From: Burkholderiales bacterium
GTDB lineage: Bacteria > Pseudomonadota > Gammaproteobacteria > Burkholderiales > WYBJ01
Direction: 5' to 3'
Assembly (NCBI GenBank): GCA_022841915.1
Contig: JALHQN010000006.1
Coordinates: 248,001 to 312,000 of the forward strand
Length of the DNA: 64,000 nucleotides
Shown here: piece after piece, positions 26,211-35,214 of the stretch
Numbering within the stretch: position 1 is the stretch's first letter
Layout of the letters: each line of letters opens with the position of its first letter
The notes under the pieces: model-generated
Databases searched by the model: none
The model's input: the letters and a program-made list of their open reading frames with translations, nothing else
Told to the model about the DNA's origin: nothing
Program-made: the position numbers and the translations under genes

Positions 26211-27320
26211 TCAGGTTCTCGCCGCCAAACGGATCGGCTTGGTTACGGGCGTGGTAGATTGGCTGTAGGGTTGATAGAAGCCCATCGTGTTGCCGGCATC
26301 GGCCCCCGCGGCGACGATGAGAATATCCGCGCGCCGCGTCATTCCCCCTTCGTGAAAGACGTAGGGGTCGAGTTCCGGATTACGCTTGAACAGATACACC
26401 CAGCGCTCGTCGTCTCCCTCCTCGAGCGGCACGATATCCTTCAACCCGCGAACATGAATGGATGCGTGCCGCCCCCAGCGTCCAGTCTCCTTCAAATGTT
26501 TCACTGAGCGCCGACAGTTCTCGAAAATGTAGTCTCGGATTCTCCGCTTGGTCCAGCCCTCGTTCACGAGGAGTTGCTCTATCGTCGGCGGAATCGTGAC
26601 CACGAAGACACCCGGCGAGAATTCGTGCTGACTGAGTGCGTTCACGAGTGGCGCAAGCAATGCGCGGGGCGTACTGCCAATGATGCGCGCGTTGCATAGA
26701 TTGTAGCCGGACGACACCGTAACGGTGCTCATCGAGCGCTCGAAGCCCTCCCACTCATTCACGCCCTCCCAACCAGTATCCGGGTTCTCCGCAATGCACA
26801 TGGAGTAGCGATGCGCGTTACCGAGATCGCCGCGCTGAATCGCGTCAGGGCGCAGTTCGCAGCAGTTCCACAACAGCAGGCTGATCGCGCGCCCCAGGGT
26901 GGCGTTCGCGCGATTCCCGGATCCAAACAGATAGCGGCCATGGTGCATGCCGATATCACGCACGATCGGACCAGACACGACGAGCAACGGCCAGGGCGAA
27001 CCCAGGCTTGCGAGATGATTGAATTTGAATAGCGGATCGGCTAAGGCTTCGACCGCGGCCACGAGCACCGGCATGTACTGCGGCAGGCAACCCGCCATGA
27101 CCGCATTGATCGCAAGCTTCTCAGCCGTAATCAGACTGGCTCGTTCCGAGATATCGGCGATGGGCGCATCGGGCGCCAGGCCGACAGCGTCGAGGAACTG
27201 CTGCACTCGCGCCTCGGTCGGCGGAATGATCGGCAGACCATCGGTCATGCTTTCCCGATAGAAATGCTCATTGCACTCCACCGCATCGAGCACCTCGATG
27301 CGATTCGACATGAATGCCAT
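26211..27320 (-). CDS. Unrecognised protein paired with the UGSC selenoprotein
   Basis: A 369-residue protein I do not recognise. It has no signal peptide or obvious transmembrane segment. Its cysteines occur in MAGCLPQYMP (about residue 77), NCCELRPD (about residue 154) and NLCNARIIGS (about residue 210). It also has ERSMSTVTVSSGYN and a C-terminal ADILIVAAGADAGNTMGFYQPYSQ. It lies 36 bp upstream of the selenoprotein gene on the same strand, so they are most likely co-expressed and may act together, one perhaps providing the substrate-binding part of a redox enzyme. ATG at 27320 is supported only by position; MSNRIEV three codons in is an alternative. Confidence 0.75.
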   Translation of the reverse strand: MAFMSNRIEVLDAVECNEHFYRESMTDGLPIIPPTEARVQQFLDAVGLAPDAPIADISERASLITAEKLAINAVMAGCLPQYMPVLVAAVEALADPLFKFNHLASLGSPWPLLVVSGPIVRDIGMHHGRYLFGSGNRANATLGRAISLLLWNCCELRPDAIQRGDLGNAHRYSMCIAENPDTGWEGVNEWEGFERSMSTVTVSSGYNLCNARIIGSTPRALLAPLVNALSQHEFSPGVFVVTIPPTIEQLLVNEGWTKRRIRDYIFENCRRSVKHLKETGRWGRHASIHVRGLKDIVPLEEGDDERWVYLFKRNPELDPYVFHEGGMTRRADILIVAAGADAGNTMGFYQPYSQSTTPVTKPIRLAART

Positions 27321-27503
27321 GACGCTCCTCCAAGTTTGCGCTTCACTCTAGCACAGCGGATTCGTCACGGGCAATCTACCCCCGAGGCATGCGATTCCGC
27401 CATATGGCCTTCCAACAAAACGTTCGATACCCGACAGTAAGGATGCCCCGTATTGAGCGCCGGTTGGCTAGGCGCGCCACCTTCATAACGCACGACTGCC
27501 TCG

Positions 27504-28670
27504 TCAATCCGTGTCTAGAATCTGTCCCGCGATGACCAGTTTCTGAATCTCGCTAGTGCCTTCGTAAATCCTGAGGGGGCGGATTTCGCGATACAACCGC
27601 TCAACGATGTTTCCAGCCAACAGCCCCGCCCCGCCGAGCAGCTGCACGGCAGAGTCGATCACACGCTGTGCAGCCTCGGTGGCGTAGAGCTTTGCCATGG
27701 CTGCCTCGCGCGTGATGCGCTCTGCGCCCTTGTCTTTGGCCCATGCTGCGCGATAAACCAATAGCGCAGCTGCATCGATCTCTGTCGCCATGTCGCTCAC
27801 CCGCATTCGGGTGGCCTGTAGATCGGCGAGCCGGGCCCCGAAAAGCATTCGATTGCGGACGTGCTCTACTGCCTCATCGAGCGCTCGCCGTGCAAACCCG
27901 AGGGCTGCAGCACCCACGGTCGAACGAAAGACATCCAGTGTGGCCATCGCGATGCGGAAGCCCTGACCTGGGCTTCCGAGCATGGCGGTGGCCGGAACCC
28001 TGCAATCTTCGAAACGCAGCAGACCCAGAGGATGCGGCGCAATGACGTCCAGTCTCTCGGCGACGAGGAGTCCCGGTGTGTCGGCATCAATCACAAACGC
28101 AGACAGCCCTCGGGCACCAGGCGCCTCGCCAGTTCGCGCAAAGACGACATACTGCGCGGCAATGCCAGCATTGGAGATCCACGTCTTACTGCCGTCAATG
28201 ACGTAACTGTCTCCTTCCCTTCTGGCAGTCGTCGCAGTCGCGGCAACATCCGAGCCCGATTGCGGTTCAGTCAAGGCAAAGGCGGCGATTCGTCGGCCTG
28301 CGGCGATCTCTGGCAGGTAGCGACGCTGCTGCTCCTGTGTGCCGAACAATGTGATGGGTCCGCTGCCCAATCCCTGCATGGCGAACGCGAAATCCGCCAG
28401 ACCGGCCCTTTGAGCCAACGCTTCTCGGATCAGGCACAAACTTCGCACATCCAATCGCTCCGTGATTCCGCCGAAGGCCTTTGGCAATACGTAGCGTAGC
28501 CACCCTGCATCCGCCAATGCACGGACAAGCGCACGCACGCTGTCGTCAACCTCTGCCGTCTCGGTAGCGACAGTTCCTAGGTTCGCGTTTCCCCATTCTT
28601 CGATGCCGCGCGCCAGACTTCTATGCTCGCTCTCGAAAAATGGCCACGAATGAAAACTTTTGTCGGACAC
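27504..28670 (-). CDS. Acyl-CoA dehydrogenase
   Basis: A 388-residue FAD acyl-CoA dehydrogenase with all usual parts: [63 protein letters not shown] and the catalytic Glu in [18 protein letters not shown]. The GTG at 28670 has GGAGGAG seven bases upstream and fixes the N-terminus ([16 protein letters not shown]). A longer in-frame ATG lies in the divergent promoter region and is rejected. It is transcribed away from the crotonase at 28903, with a 17-bp operator candidate between them (28727-28743). The typical reaction is 2,3-dehydrogenation of an acyl-CoA. Confidence 0.94.
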   Translation of the reverse strand: MSDKSFHSWPFFESEHRSLARGIEEWGNANLGTVATETAEVDDSVRALVRALADAGWLRYVLPKAFGGITERLDVRSLCLIREALAQRAGLADFAFAMQGLGSGPITLFGTQEQQRRYLPEIAAGRRIAAFALTEPQSGSDVAATATTARREGDSYVIDGSKTWISNAGIAAQYVVFARTGEAPGARGLSAFVIDADTPGLLVAERLDVIAPHPLGLLRFEDCRVPATAMLGSPGQGFRIAMATLDVFRSTVGAAALGFARRALDEAVEHVRNRMLFGARLADLQATRMRVSDMATEIDAAALLVYRAAWAKDKGAERITREAAMAKLYATEAAQRVIDSAVQLLGGAGLLAGNIVERLYREIRPLRIYEGTSEIQKLVIAGQILDTD

Positions 28671-28726
28671 GAGAATACTCCTCCACGCCAGCCGGATCAC
28701 TGATTCTCCGGAGCACCGGCGGCGTG

Positions 28727-28743
28727 TTGAACAGCCTTTCAAT
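28727..28743. promoter_or_regulatory. 17-bp operator candidate (site E)
   Basis: TTGAACAGCCTTTCAAT lies between the divergent acyl-CoA dehydrogenase and crotonase genes, 57 bp from the dehydrogenase start. It contains TTGAA-N6-TTCAA. It matches WTKAACVRCCWTTCAAT, also found at 30709 and 38827. The TetR protein at 36707-37480 is the likely binder by position. Confidence 0.6.
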
Positions 28744-28848
28744 AAAACGCCCCCGATTCGTCCGTCGACGGCTCGCCACGTTGCGGTGGTATTGAAACGG
28801 TGTGCAACAGGCCTGTCAACACGACATATGGGCGCACGGATAATTGAC

Positions 28849-28867
28849 ACCCAACACTTCGTTGGGT
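28849..28867. promoter_or_regulatory. Perfect inverted repeat before the crotonase gene
   Basis: ACCCAAC-ACTTC-GTTGGGT has a 7-bp perfect stem around a 5-base centre, 35 bp upstream of the crotonase start. It could be an operator or a leader hairpin; nothing else in the window matches it. Confidence 0.45.
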
Positions 28868-28902
28868 ATTGATGCTCCAGGTATCCGACAGGACGATCGA
28901 AG

Positions 28903-29661
28903 ATGTTTTCTCTCACAGAGGGTTCCTTGGCTGGCGTCCATATCGTTCGATTGGAACGCCCTCCGGTGAACGCCATGCGGTCCGCTGACATTCAACAGCT
29001 CCGGGGCGTGCTAAGCGACGCAATCAATCGACAGCAATGCCGTGCACTGATCTTTGCGGCAAGCGGGCGATTCTTCAGTGCCGGCGCCGATATCAAAGCG
29101 ATGCGAGCCCCTTCGGGCGAACCAGCGCCGGTCTGCGAGCTGGTGGCTCTCGCGCGCGACATGCAGGATGCGTTTGCCGCGCTCGAACGCTTTCCCGCTC
29201 CGACGATCGCTGCGATCACGGGCATTGCAATGGGAGGCGGCCTTGAGCTTGCGCTCGCCTGTGATTTTCGCTTCGCATCCAAGGACGCTCGAATCGGCCT
29301 GACAGAAACGCGCATTGGGCTCATCCCGGGCGCTGGAGGCACGCAACGGCTGACCCGCATCGCGGGCAAATCGACGGCCATGCGCATGATCCTCGCTGCA
29401 GAGGTCATCGACGGCGAAGAGGCCGCAAGGAGAGGCATCGTGGACGAAGCATTCGACGCTCCAGAAGTCATGGATCGAGCAATGAGCTTCGCCAGTACTC
29501 TCGCAGGCATGCCAGCCGAGGCGCTGCGCGCCGCGAAGCGCTGCATCGCCCTCGCAGCCACTGATGAGGGCTATGCCGCGGAAATCGAGGAAACCAGACG
29601 GCTGCATCGGACCGAAGAAACTCAAGCCAAGATTGCCGCCTTTCTCAACCGCCCTCGCTGA
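28903..29661 (+). CDS. Enoyl-CoA hydratase/isomerase (crotonase) family protein
   Basis: A 252-residue crotonase. Oxyanion segments are [12 protein letters not shown] (57-67) and [17 protein letters not shown]. The general-base Glu144 position is kept as Glu135 in [18 protein letters not shown], but the Glu164 position holds Arg161 (STAMRMIL). Loss of one of the two acids is seen in crotonases that act as isomerases, so a delta3-delta2 isomerase is possible as well as a hydratase. It is divergent to an acyl-CoA dehydrogenase and shares an operator candidate with it. Its stop is 9 bp from the convergent Bug gene. Confidence 0.92.
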   Translation: MFSLTEGSLAGVHIVRLERPPVNAMRSADIQQLRGVLSDAINRQQCRALIFAASGRFFSAGADIKAMRAPSGEPAPVCELVALARDMQDAFAALERFPAPTIAAITGIAMGGGLELALACDFRFASKDARIGLTETRIGLIPGAGGTQRLTRIAGKSTAMRMILAAEVIDGEEAARRGIVDEAFDAPEVMDRAMSFASTLAGMPAEALRAAKRCIALAATDEGYAAEIEETRRLHRTEETQAKIAAFLNRPR

Positions 29662-29670
29662 ATCGATACG

Positions 29671-30633
29671 CTAGTTCGTCGGTTTCGCTGCGCGTATCAC
29701 CCTGCCCCATTTCTCCATATCGGCCCGAATGACAGACAAAAACTGATCTGGACTATTGCCTACAGCATCAAAACCGACGCGTTTCAGATAACTGGCCACC
29801 TCGGGCTGACGCAACCCCAAGGCAATTTCCGCTTGCAGCTTCTGCACGATGTCGGCACTCGTTCGGGCCGGTGTCAGCACGCCGTACCAGGTACGGGCCT
29901 CGAAACCCGGATATCCCGACTCGGCCACCGTGGGCACCTCGGGTGCAACGGCAATCCGACTCGCGCTGCTTACGGCAATCGGGCGCAGACGCTTCGACTG
30001 TACGTGTGGAAGCACCGTCGCGATTGCTCCGAACATCAGCTGTATGTGCCCGCCCACCAGATCGGCTACGGCGACCGCAGATCCCTTGTAGGGCACATGC
30101 ACCATGTTGATGTCCGCCATCTGCTTCAACAGCTCCATCGCCAAGTACGGTGACGTACCGGTTCCGCTGGAGCCGAAGGTCAGCTCCCCCGGTCGCTTCT
30201 TCGCAAGCGCCACCAACTCCTTGACGTTGGTTACCGGCAGCGACGGATGGATCAAGAGAAAGTTTGGCGTGGATGCCGTTTGCGTGACAGGCGCGAAGTC
30301 GTTCACGGGATCGTAGGCGAGCTTGCGCTGAAAGGGCGTGATCGTGTGGGCGTTGGAGATCTTCAGGATCGTATAGCCATCCGGCGCCGCCCGGGCTGTC
30401 AATTCTGTGGCGATCGAACCGTCTGCTCCGGGGCGGTTCTCGATCACGACCGGCTGTCCCCATCGCTCCTGCAGATGCTTGCCAATCAAGCGAGCGAGCG
30501 TGTCCGTACCGCCTCCAGGAGAAAATCCGACCACGAACCGTACGGGCTTGACTGGGTACTCCTGAGCAAACGAATCGCCCGCTGCAGCAAAGATCAAGCT
30601 GCCCGCGACCCAGCCGATGCGAACACGCGTCAT
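29671..30633 (-). CDS. Bug/TctC-family periplasmic solute-binding protein
   Basis: A 320-residue Bug protein. The ATG at 30633 has GGAGGAGG upstream and starts a signal peptide ending GDSFAQ; a longer frame extends across the divergent promoter and is rejected. Family blocks are YPVKPVRFVVGFSPGGGTDTLAR, VVIENRPGADGSIATE and APDGYTIL, and it ends RAAKPTN. It is divergent from the EthD-like/PrpD unit, with the 17-bp operator candidate G between them (30709-30725). It is therefore likely induced with that unit and may deliver its substrate. Confidence 0.95.
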   Translation of the reverse strand: MTRVRIGWVAGSLIFAAAGDSFAQEYPVKPVRFVVGFSPGGGTDTLARLIGKHLQERWGQPVVIENRPGADGSIATELTARAAPDGYTILKISNAHTITPFQRKLAYDPVNDFAPVTQTASTPNFLLIHPSLPVTNVKELVALAKKRPGELTFGSSGTGTSPYLAMELLKQMADINMVHVPYKGSAVAVADLVGGHIQLMFGAIATVLPHVQSKRLRPIAVSSASRIAVAPEVPTVAESGYPGFEARTWYGVLTPARTSADIVQKLQAEIALGLRQPEVASYLKRVGFDAVGNSPDQFLSVIRADMEKWGRVIRAAKPTN

Positions 30634-30708
30634 GACTGCTACCTCCTCCGGTAGGCGTTTTTTGTCGATCCGGTTCCGCTTGTCGCGGAGAAATCGTATG
30701 TGGCACAA

Positions 30709-30725
30709 TTTAACCGCCATTCAAT
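30709..30725. promoter_or_regulatory. 17-bp operator candidate (site G)
   Basis: TTTAACCGCCATTCAAT lies between the divergent Bug gene (start 30633) and the EthD-like gene (start 30800). It shares 12 of 17 positions with sites E and F jointly and fits WTKAACVRCCWTTCAAT. Confidence 0.6.
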
Positions 30726-30799
30726 TACACAATCAAGCACTGGAACCGCGCGATGTCACTGAGGACAGGGTCATCGCATCGGAGGAGGCCGGTCTCATC

Positions 30800-31318
30800 A
30801 TGATCTACATGGTCGAGCATACGTTCTGCCTGCCCGAGCTCGAGGCGCAGTGGAACGCTTGGTACTTCGACAACCTGAAGGTCCTGCTCGGCGTGCCCGG
30901 ATTTCACAGCGCACAGCGATTTCGCATCTCAGACACGACCCCGCCGCGATACATGGCGATGTACACAATCGACGGCCCGGACGTTTTCGAATCGAAGATC
31001 TACATCGAAGCAGGCGGCAATGGCGCAAACAGCGCGCGCTTCCGCCCCGGCTATCAGGTATGGGTTCGAAACCTGTTTGCCGACATCGAAGTCGCCCCCG
31101 ATGTGGCTAGCGACCAGTGTCTGGTCACAGCGGACGCCTCGTCTGCGCACGGCGATCTACCCGCCACGATGCAGTGGGGACGCGCGGTCGGCTTCCACAA
31201 GACGACGCCCTATCGAGGCTTCAGCGTGGTGGGCACCGATGCCCTTGCGCAGTGGCATGGCTTGCCGGGCGTGACGATCTACGAGCCGCATCGCGGCAGG
31301 TTCATCGCCGCGACCTAG
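30800..31318 (+). CDS. EthD-like dimeric alpha-beta barrel protein
   Basis: A 172-residue protein with a ferredoxin-like (EthD-type) start: MIYMVEHTFCLPELEAQWNAWYFDNLKVLLGVPGFHSAQRFR, in which W-N-x-W-Y and PGF-x-x-x-x-R recur in two paralogues (35214 and 48021). The ATG at 30800 was chosen for the GGAGGAGG about 10 bp upstream; the frame is open further 5' but runs into operator site G. It is the first gene of a plus-strand unit with PrpD, Bug, flavoprotein and a second EthD-like gene. Such small dimeric barrels can be enzymes or stress proteins, and no reaction is assigned. Confidence 0.7.
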   Translation: MIYMVEHTFCLPELEAQWNAWYFDNLKVLLGVPGFHSAQRFRISDTTPPRYMAMYTIDGPDVFESKIYIEAGGNGANSARFRPGYQVWVRNLFADIEVAPDVASDQCLVTADASSAHGDLPATMQWGRAVGFHKTTPYRGFSVVGTDALAQWHGLPGVTIYEPHRGRFIAAT

Positions 31319-31405
31319 ATTCATCACATACGCTCCCCGGCTGGCTCCACATAGCATTCGAATCAAGAAGCGCCCTGACGCCGCACACAACCTAGGAGGA
31401 CTGCC

Positions 31406-32767
31406 ATGCGCTTCACCCGACTGCTTGAGTATCTGCATGCGATGCCAGCGTCTGAAATTCCCAGCGCTCTCCTGGACAGCGCGCGCATTGCCTTGCTGGA
31501 CAATCTCGGCTGCGGTTTGTTCGGCGCTCGTCAGGAATGGGGGCGCATCGTCACGGACTTGGTGCGCGACGAGCGCTCTCAGGGTGCTGCCAGCGTCTAC
31601 GGGTCAGCGTCCGGCTGCGCGCCTGCTCGTGCTGCCCTGGCGAACGGCACCTGCACGCATGGCTTCGAACTGGACGACATTATCCTCGGCGCTCTGTCGC
31701 ATCCTGGCGCCGTCGTCGTGCCTGCGGCTCTCGCTGCCGCGGAATCGTCCCAGTCATCTGGGGTCGACCTGCTGCGAGGCATCGTAGCCGGCTACGAAGT
31801 CATGGCACGAGTGGGTGCCGCATTAGGCCACGACCATAACAACCGCGGATTCCATACGACAGGCGTTGCCGGCCCGGTGGCCTCTGCCGTTGCCGCAGGT
31901 CTAGTCATGCGATTGCCGGTCGAAACGATCCTGTCTGCAGTCGGCACTGCCTGCTCTAGCGCGTCGGGCATCAAGGCATTCACGCAAGGGACCGGCGGCA
32001 TGGTGAAGCGCATGCACGCTGGGCGTGCAGCAGAATCGGGGGTGCTCGCCTGCGATCTCGCAAAGCGCGGTTTCGCGGGCCCGCAGGGCGCTGTCGACGG
32101 CCGATTCGGCCTGTTGGAAGTGATAGGCGGAGAGCACGTCTACCCGCAACGCATCGATGCTGATCTCGGCCACGACTTCGCCATCGCACGCGTATGGATC
32201 AAGGCTTACGCCTGCTGCGGGCTCATCCATTCCACTATGCATGCCCTGGAGCAGATCAAGTCGAGCCACGAGATCGCCCCGACTGCGGTTCGAACCGTCG
32301 TCGTTCGTACCAGCAAGCGTGCAGTGGAGCAAAATGGCGATCCAGACCCGCAGGATACGATGACAGCGCAGTACAGCATTCCCTTCTGCGCCGGCGTTGC
32401 GCTTACAGCCGATGCCCGGAGTCCCGATCCCTTTATGCCAGAGCGGCTGTGGGACGAGCGGGTGCGCGGCATTGCAGCACGCACTAGGCTCGAGATCGAT
32501 CCAGACATGGATGCACAGTATCCGGCGCACTTTGGCGCGAAAGTCTCCGTGGAACTCGAATCAGGCGTACGACACCAGTGCAGCGTCCTCGACCCCCATG
32601 GCACTGCCAGCGATCCGTTCACACCGGCCGAAGCGCAAGCGAAGTTCCGTACGCTCGCCGGTGCTGTGAAGGACGCGAGCGGCGTGGAGCGAATTCTCGC
32701 TGCCGTGGCGGCCTTGGACAACACCCCAGCATCGGTGGGCGCCCTTTCGACCGCCCTTCGCAGTTGA
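31406..32767 (+). CDS. MmgE/PrpD family protein
   Basis: A complete 453-residue MmgE/PrpD protein, like the partial one at the start of the window. Typical blocks are LLDNLGCGLFGA, GTCTHGFELDDIILGALSHPGAVVVPAALA, DLLRGIVAGYEVMARVG, and ASGIKAFTQGTGGMVKRMHAGRAAESGVLA, then KAYACCGLIHSTMHAL. A TAGGAGG site precedes the ATG. It is followed by a Bug gene 14 bp later, so they are co-transcribed. Family members include 2-methylcitrate dehydratase and cis-aconitate decarboxylase, while many in Bug-rich loci have unknown substrates. Expected location is the cytoplasm. Confidence 0.94.
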   Translation: MRFTRLLEYLHAMPASEIPSALLDSARIALLDNLGCGLFGARQEWGRIVTDLVRDERSQGAASVYGSASGCAPARAALANGTCTHGFELDDIILGALSHPGAVVVPAALAAAESSQSSGVDLLRGIVAGYEVMARVGAALGHDHNNRGFHTTGVAGPVASAVAAGLVMRLPVETILSAVGTACSSASGIKAFTQGTGGMVKRMHAGRAAESGVLACDLAKRGFAGPQGAVDGRFGLLEVIGGEHVYPQRIDADLGHDFAIARVWIKAYACCGLIHSTMHALEQIKSSHEIAPTAVRTVVVRTSKRAVEQNGDPDPQDTMTAQYSIPFCAGVALTADARSPDPFMPERLWDERVRGIAARTRLEIDPDMDAQYPAHFGAKVSVELESGVRHQCSVLDPHGTASDPFTPAEAQAKFRTLAGAVKDASGVERILAAVAALDNTPASVGALSTALRS

Positions 32768-32781
32768 TCGGAGCGCTGACC

Positions 32782-33771
32782 ATGTCAATCGAGTGCATAG
32801 TGAAGCTGAGCGCCTGCGTAGCCGTGCTCGCCGTCACGACCGGGCTGTCTGCGCATGCAGCAGATCGTCCAGGCGGCTACCCCTCGAAACCGGTGCGTAT
32901 CATCGTGCCATTCGCACCGGGCGGAGGCATCGATATCAGCACACGACTTGTCGCAGTCAAGCTCTCAGAGTTCTGGGGCGAGGCCGTGATCGTCGAGAAC
33001 CGCGCAGGGGCCGGTGGCACGATCGGCAGCGAGTTGGCAGCGAAGGCCTCCCCAGATGGTCATACACTGCTCGCAGTGCCGATCAGTCACGCCGCTGTCG
33101 GCAGTCTGCGCAAGAATCTCAAGTACCATCCCCAGTCCGATTTCGTGCCCATCATTCACCTCGCCTCGGCTCCCAACGTCATCGTCGTGCACCCTTCGAT
33201 ACCGGTGCGTTCGTTGCGCCAGTTGATCGACCTCGCGCTAAAGCGCAAAGGCGAGGTGACCTACGCTTCCGGCGGGCGCGGCAGTTCGACGCACTTGGCC
33301 GCCGAGTTGCTCGCGATGCAGACCGGCATCGAGCTCTCCCACATCCCCTACAAAGGGGGCCAGACCACGATGACGGATCTTTTGACGGGACAAGTCGCCA
33401 TGTTCATCGGCAGCCTGCCTGCGACTTTGGCCCACGTCCGCGCGAACCGGCTGCGTGGGCTGGCCGTCACTAGCGCCGTCCGGTTGGCCGTCCTGCCGGA
33501 TGTCCCGCCTGCCGCTGAAGCAGGGGCACCAGGCTATGAATATCTTGGCTGGTACGGCATGCTGGCTCCGGCCGGGACGCGGCCGGAGATCATCAATAGG
33601 CTCAACGCCGACATGAATCGAGCTCTACAACTTGCTGAAATCCGAGAGCGGTTTGAAGCACAAGGCGCGATGACCGTGGGTGGGCCACCGGAGCAGTTCG
33701 AGAAGTTGCTCGCATCGGAAATGGCGAAGTGGGCGAAAGCAGCCGCCCATGCCGGTCTGCGGCCGGAGTAG
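32782..33771 (+). CDS. Bug/TctC-family periplasmic solute-binding protein
   Basis: A 329-residue Bug protein inside the PrpD unit, starting 14 bp after the PrpD stop with GGAG upstream. The signal peptide is MSIECIVKLSACVAVLAVTTGLSAHAA, then YPSKPVRIIVPFAPGGGIDISTR, VIVENRAGAGGTIG and SPDGHTLLA. A longer in-frame extension into the PrpD gene is rejected. Because it is co-transcribed with a PrpD protein and a flavoprotein, it is the best guess for the binding protein that delivers the substrate of this unit. Confidence 0.95.
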   Translation: MSIECIVKLSACVAVLAVTTGLSAHAADRPGGYPSKPVRIIVPFAPGGGIDISTRLVAVKLSEFWGEAVIVENRAGAGGTIGSELAAKASPDGHTLLAVPISHAAVGSLRKNLKYHPQSDFVPIIHLASAPNVIVVHPSIPVRSLRQLIDLALKRKGEVTYASGGRGSSTHLAAELLAMQTGIELSHIPYKGGQTTMTDLLTGQVAMFIGSLPATLAHVRANRLRGLAVTSAVRLAVLPDVPPAAEAGAPGYEYLGWYGMLAPAGTRPEIINRLNADMNRALQLAEIRERFEAQGAMTVGGPPEQFEKLLASEMAKWAKAAAHAGLRPE

Positions 33772-33798
33772 GTCGAACGACAACTGAGGAGAAGTCGA

Positions 33799-35214
33799 TT
33801 GAGCGAGATCTACCGGACGGATGTCGTCGTGATCGGCGCCGGTATGGCCGGCTTGGTGGCAGCGAATCGTGCAGCACAGCTTGGCCTGAAGGCGCTGGTG
33901 CTCGAACAAAGCGAAGCGGACCGGTATCTGTGTAATTCGCGCTTCACTGGGGGCACCCTGCACGTCGCCATGAGCGACATCATGCTGGAACCGTCGGACC
34001 TAGCAAGGAACATTGAAAAGTCGACTCAGGGCTTTGTAAGTCCGGAATGGGTGCAGCTGTTTGCCAGCGAAGGCCGTAAGGTCGTGCGTTGGCTACAAGA
34101 CGAAGGCGCACGTTTTCTCAAGGCAAGTGCCATGGCCTACCAGAGCTGGGTGCTTGCACCGCCCGGGAGGATACGGCCCGGGCTTGACTGGGAAGGTCGC
34201 GCAGGCGACGTCCTCCTTCGCAATCTGGAAGCGAATCTGAACAAGCGCGGCGCAGAGATCCTGCGCGGCGCGCGAGCACAGGACCTTATCGTTGAGAACG
34301 GCGCGTGCGTGGGCCTTCGCGCGGTGCGGGCTGGTCAGCAACTCGAGGTCCGCGCCAAAGCTGTCGTGATCGCGGACGGTGGCTTTCAGGGAGATCCCGA
34401 ACTGGTGGGCGAGTTCATCACCCGCCATCCGGACCGTCTGAAGCAGCGCGGTGCCGGTACCGGAATGGGTGACGGACTGCGCATGGCGCGTGCGGTCGGC
34501 GCGTCTCTGGTCGGCACCGACCGCTTTTATGGGCACGTCCTTTCGATCGACGCGCTGCACAACGATCAGCTTTGGCCCTATCCCTACCTTGATGCGCTGG
34601 TCACCTCCGGAATCGTCGTGGATGCGAAAGGCGAGCGCTTTGCGGACGAAGGCGCCGGTGGTGTCTATGTCGCTAACATGATCTCCCAGCTGGACGATCC
34701 GCTCAGCGCCTGGGTGATCTACGATCAAGCGATATGGGATGGCCCGGGCAAGAACGGACTCATTCCAGCCAATCCGCATCTGCCCAAGGTGGGTGGGACA
34801 GTGCACCAGGCATCGGATATCGCGGGGCTGGCACGAGCGTGCGGCCTATCCGAATCCGCACTGAGCCGTAGCGTAGCAAGCTACAACGATGCCCTGGCCA
34901 ATTCTGCCGCACAAGCCTTGACACCTGCACGTAGCGCCCGAAAAGCGACCCCGCAACCCATCCGATCGGCACCGTTCTATGCCGCGCCCCTGTGCGCAGG
35001 CATCACGTACACGATGGGCGGCATTGCCATCGACGTACACGCGCGCGCAGTCGATGAGAAAGGGGCACCGGTCTCGGGCCTCTACGTGGCCGGCGCGGCA
35101 GCAGGTGGACTGGAAGGTGGGCCGGCGGTGGGCTACGTCGGTGGTCTGGTGAAGTGCGGTCTCACGGGCCTTCGTGCCGCGGAGCATGTCGCCGCCTCGC
35201 TCAACAAGCCCTGA
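33799..35214 (+). CDS. FAD-dependent oxidoreductase, fumarate reductase/succinate dehydrogenase flavoprotein family
   Basis: A 471-residue flavoprotein. The dinucleotide-binding start is DVVVIGAGMAGLVAANRAAQLGLKALVLE (Gly13, 15, 18). A long central domain follows, with GTGMGDGLRMARAVGASLVG. The C-terminal TYTMGGIAIDVHARAV and LYVAGAAAGGLEGGPAVGYVGG complete the FAD site. This layout matches tricarballylate dehydrogenase (TcuA)-like and 3-ketosteroid dehydrogenase-like soluble flavoproteins. It starts with TTG after GAGGAGAAG, and its stop overlaps the next start (TGATG). In a unit with Bug and PrpD it would fit the oxidation or reduction of a polycarboxylate. The precise substrate is unknown. 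Confidence 0.9.
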   Translation: MSEIYRTDVVVIGAGMAGLVAANRAAQLGLKALVLEQSEADRYLCNSRFTGGTLHVAMSDIMLEPSDLARNIEKSTQGFVSPEWVQLFASEGRKVVRWLQDEGARFLKASAMAYQSWVLAPPGRIRPGLDWEGRAGDVLLRNLEANLNKRGAEILRGARAQDLIVENGACVGLRAVRAGQQLEVRAKAVVIADGGFQGDPELVGEFITRHPDRLKQRGAGTGMGDGLRMARAVGASLVGTDRFYGHVLSIDALHNDQLWPYPYLDALVTSGIVVDAKGERFADEGAGGVYVANMISQLDDPLSAWVIYDQAIWDGPGKNGLIPANPHLPKVGGTVHQASDIAGLARACGLSESALSRSVASYNDALANSAAQALTPARSARKATPQPIRSAPFYAAPLCAGITYTMGGIAIDVHARAVDEKGAPVSGLYVAGAAAGGLEGGPAVGYVGGLVKCGLTGLRAAEHVAASLNKP

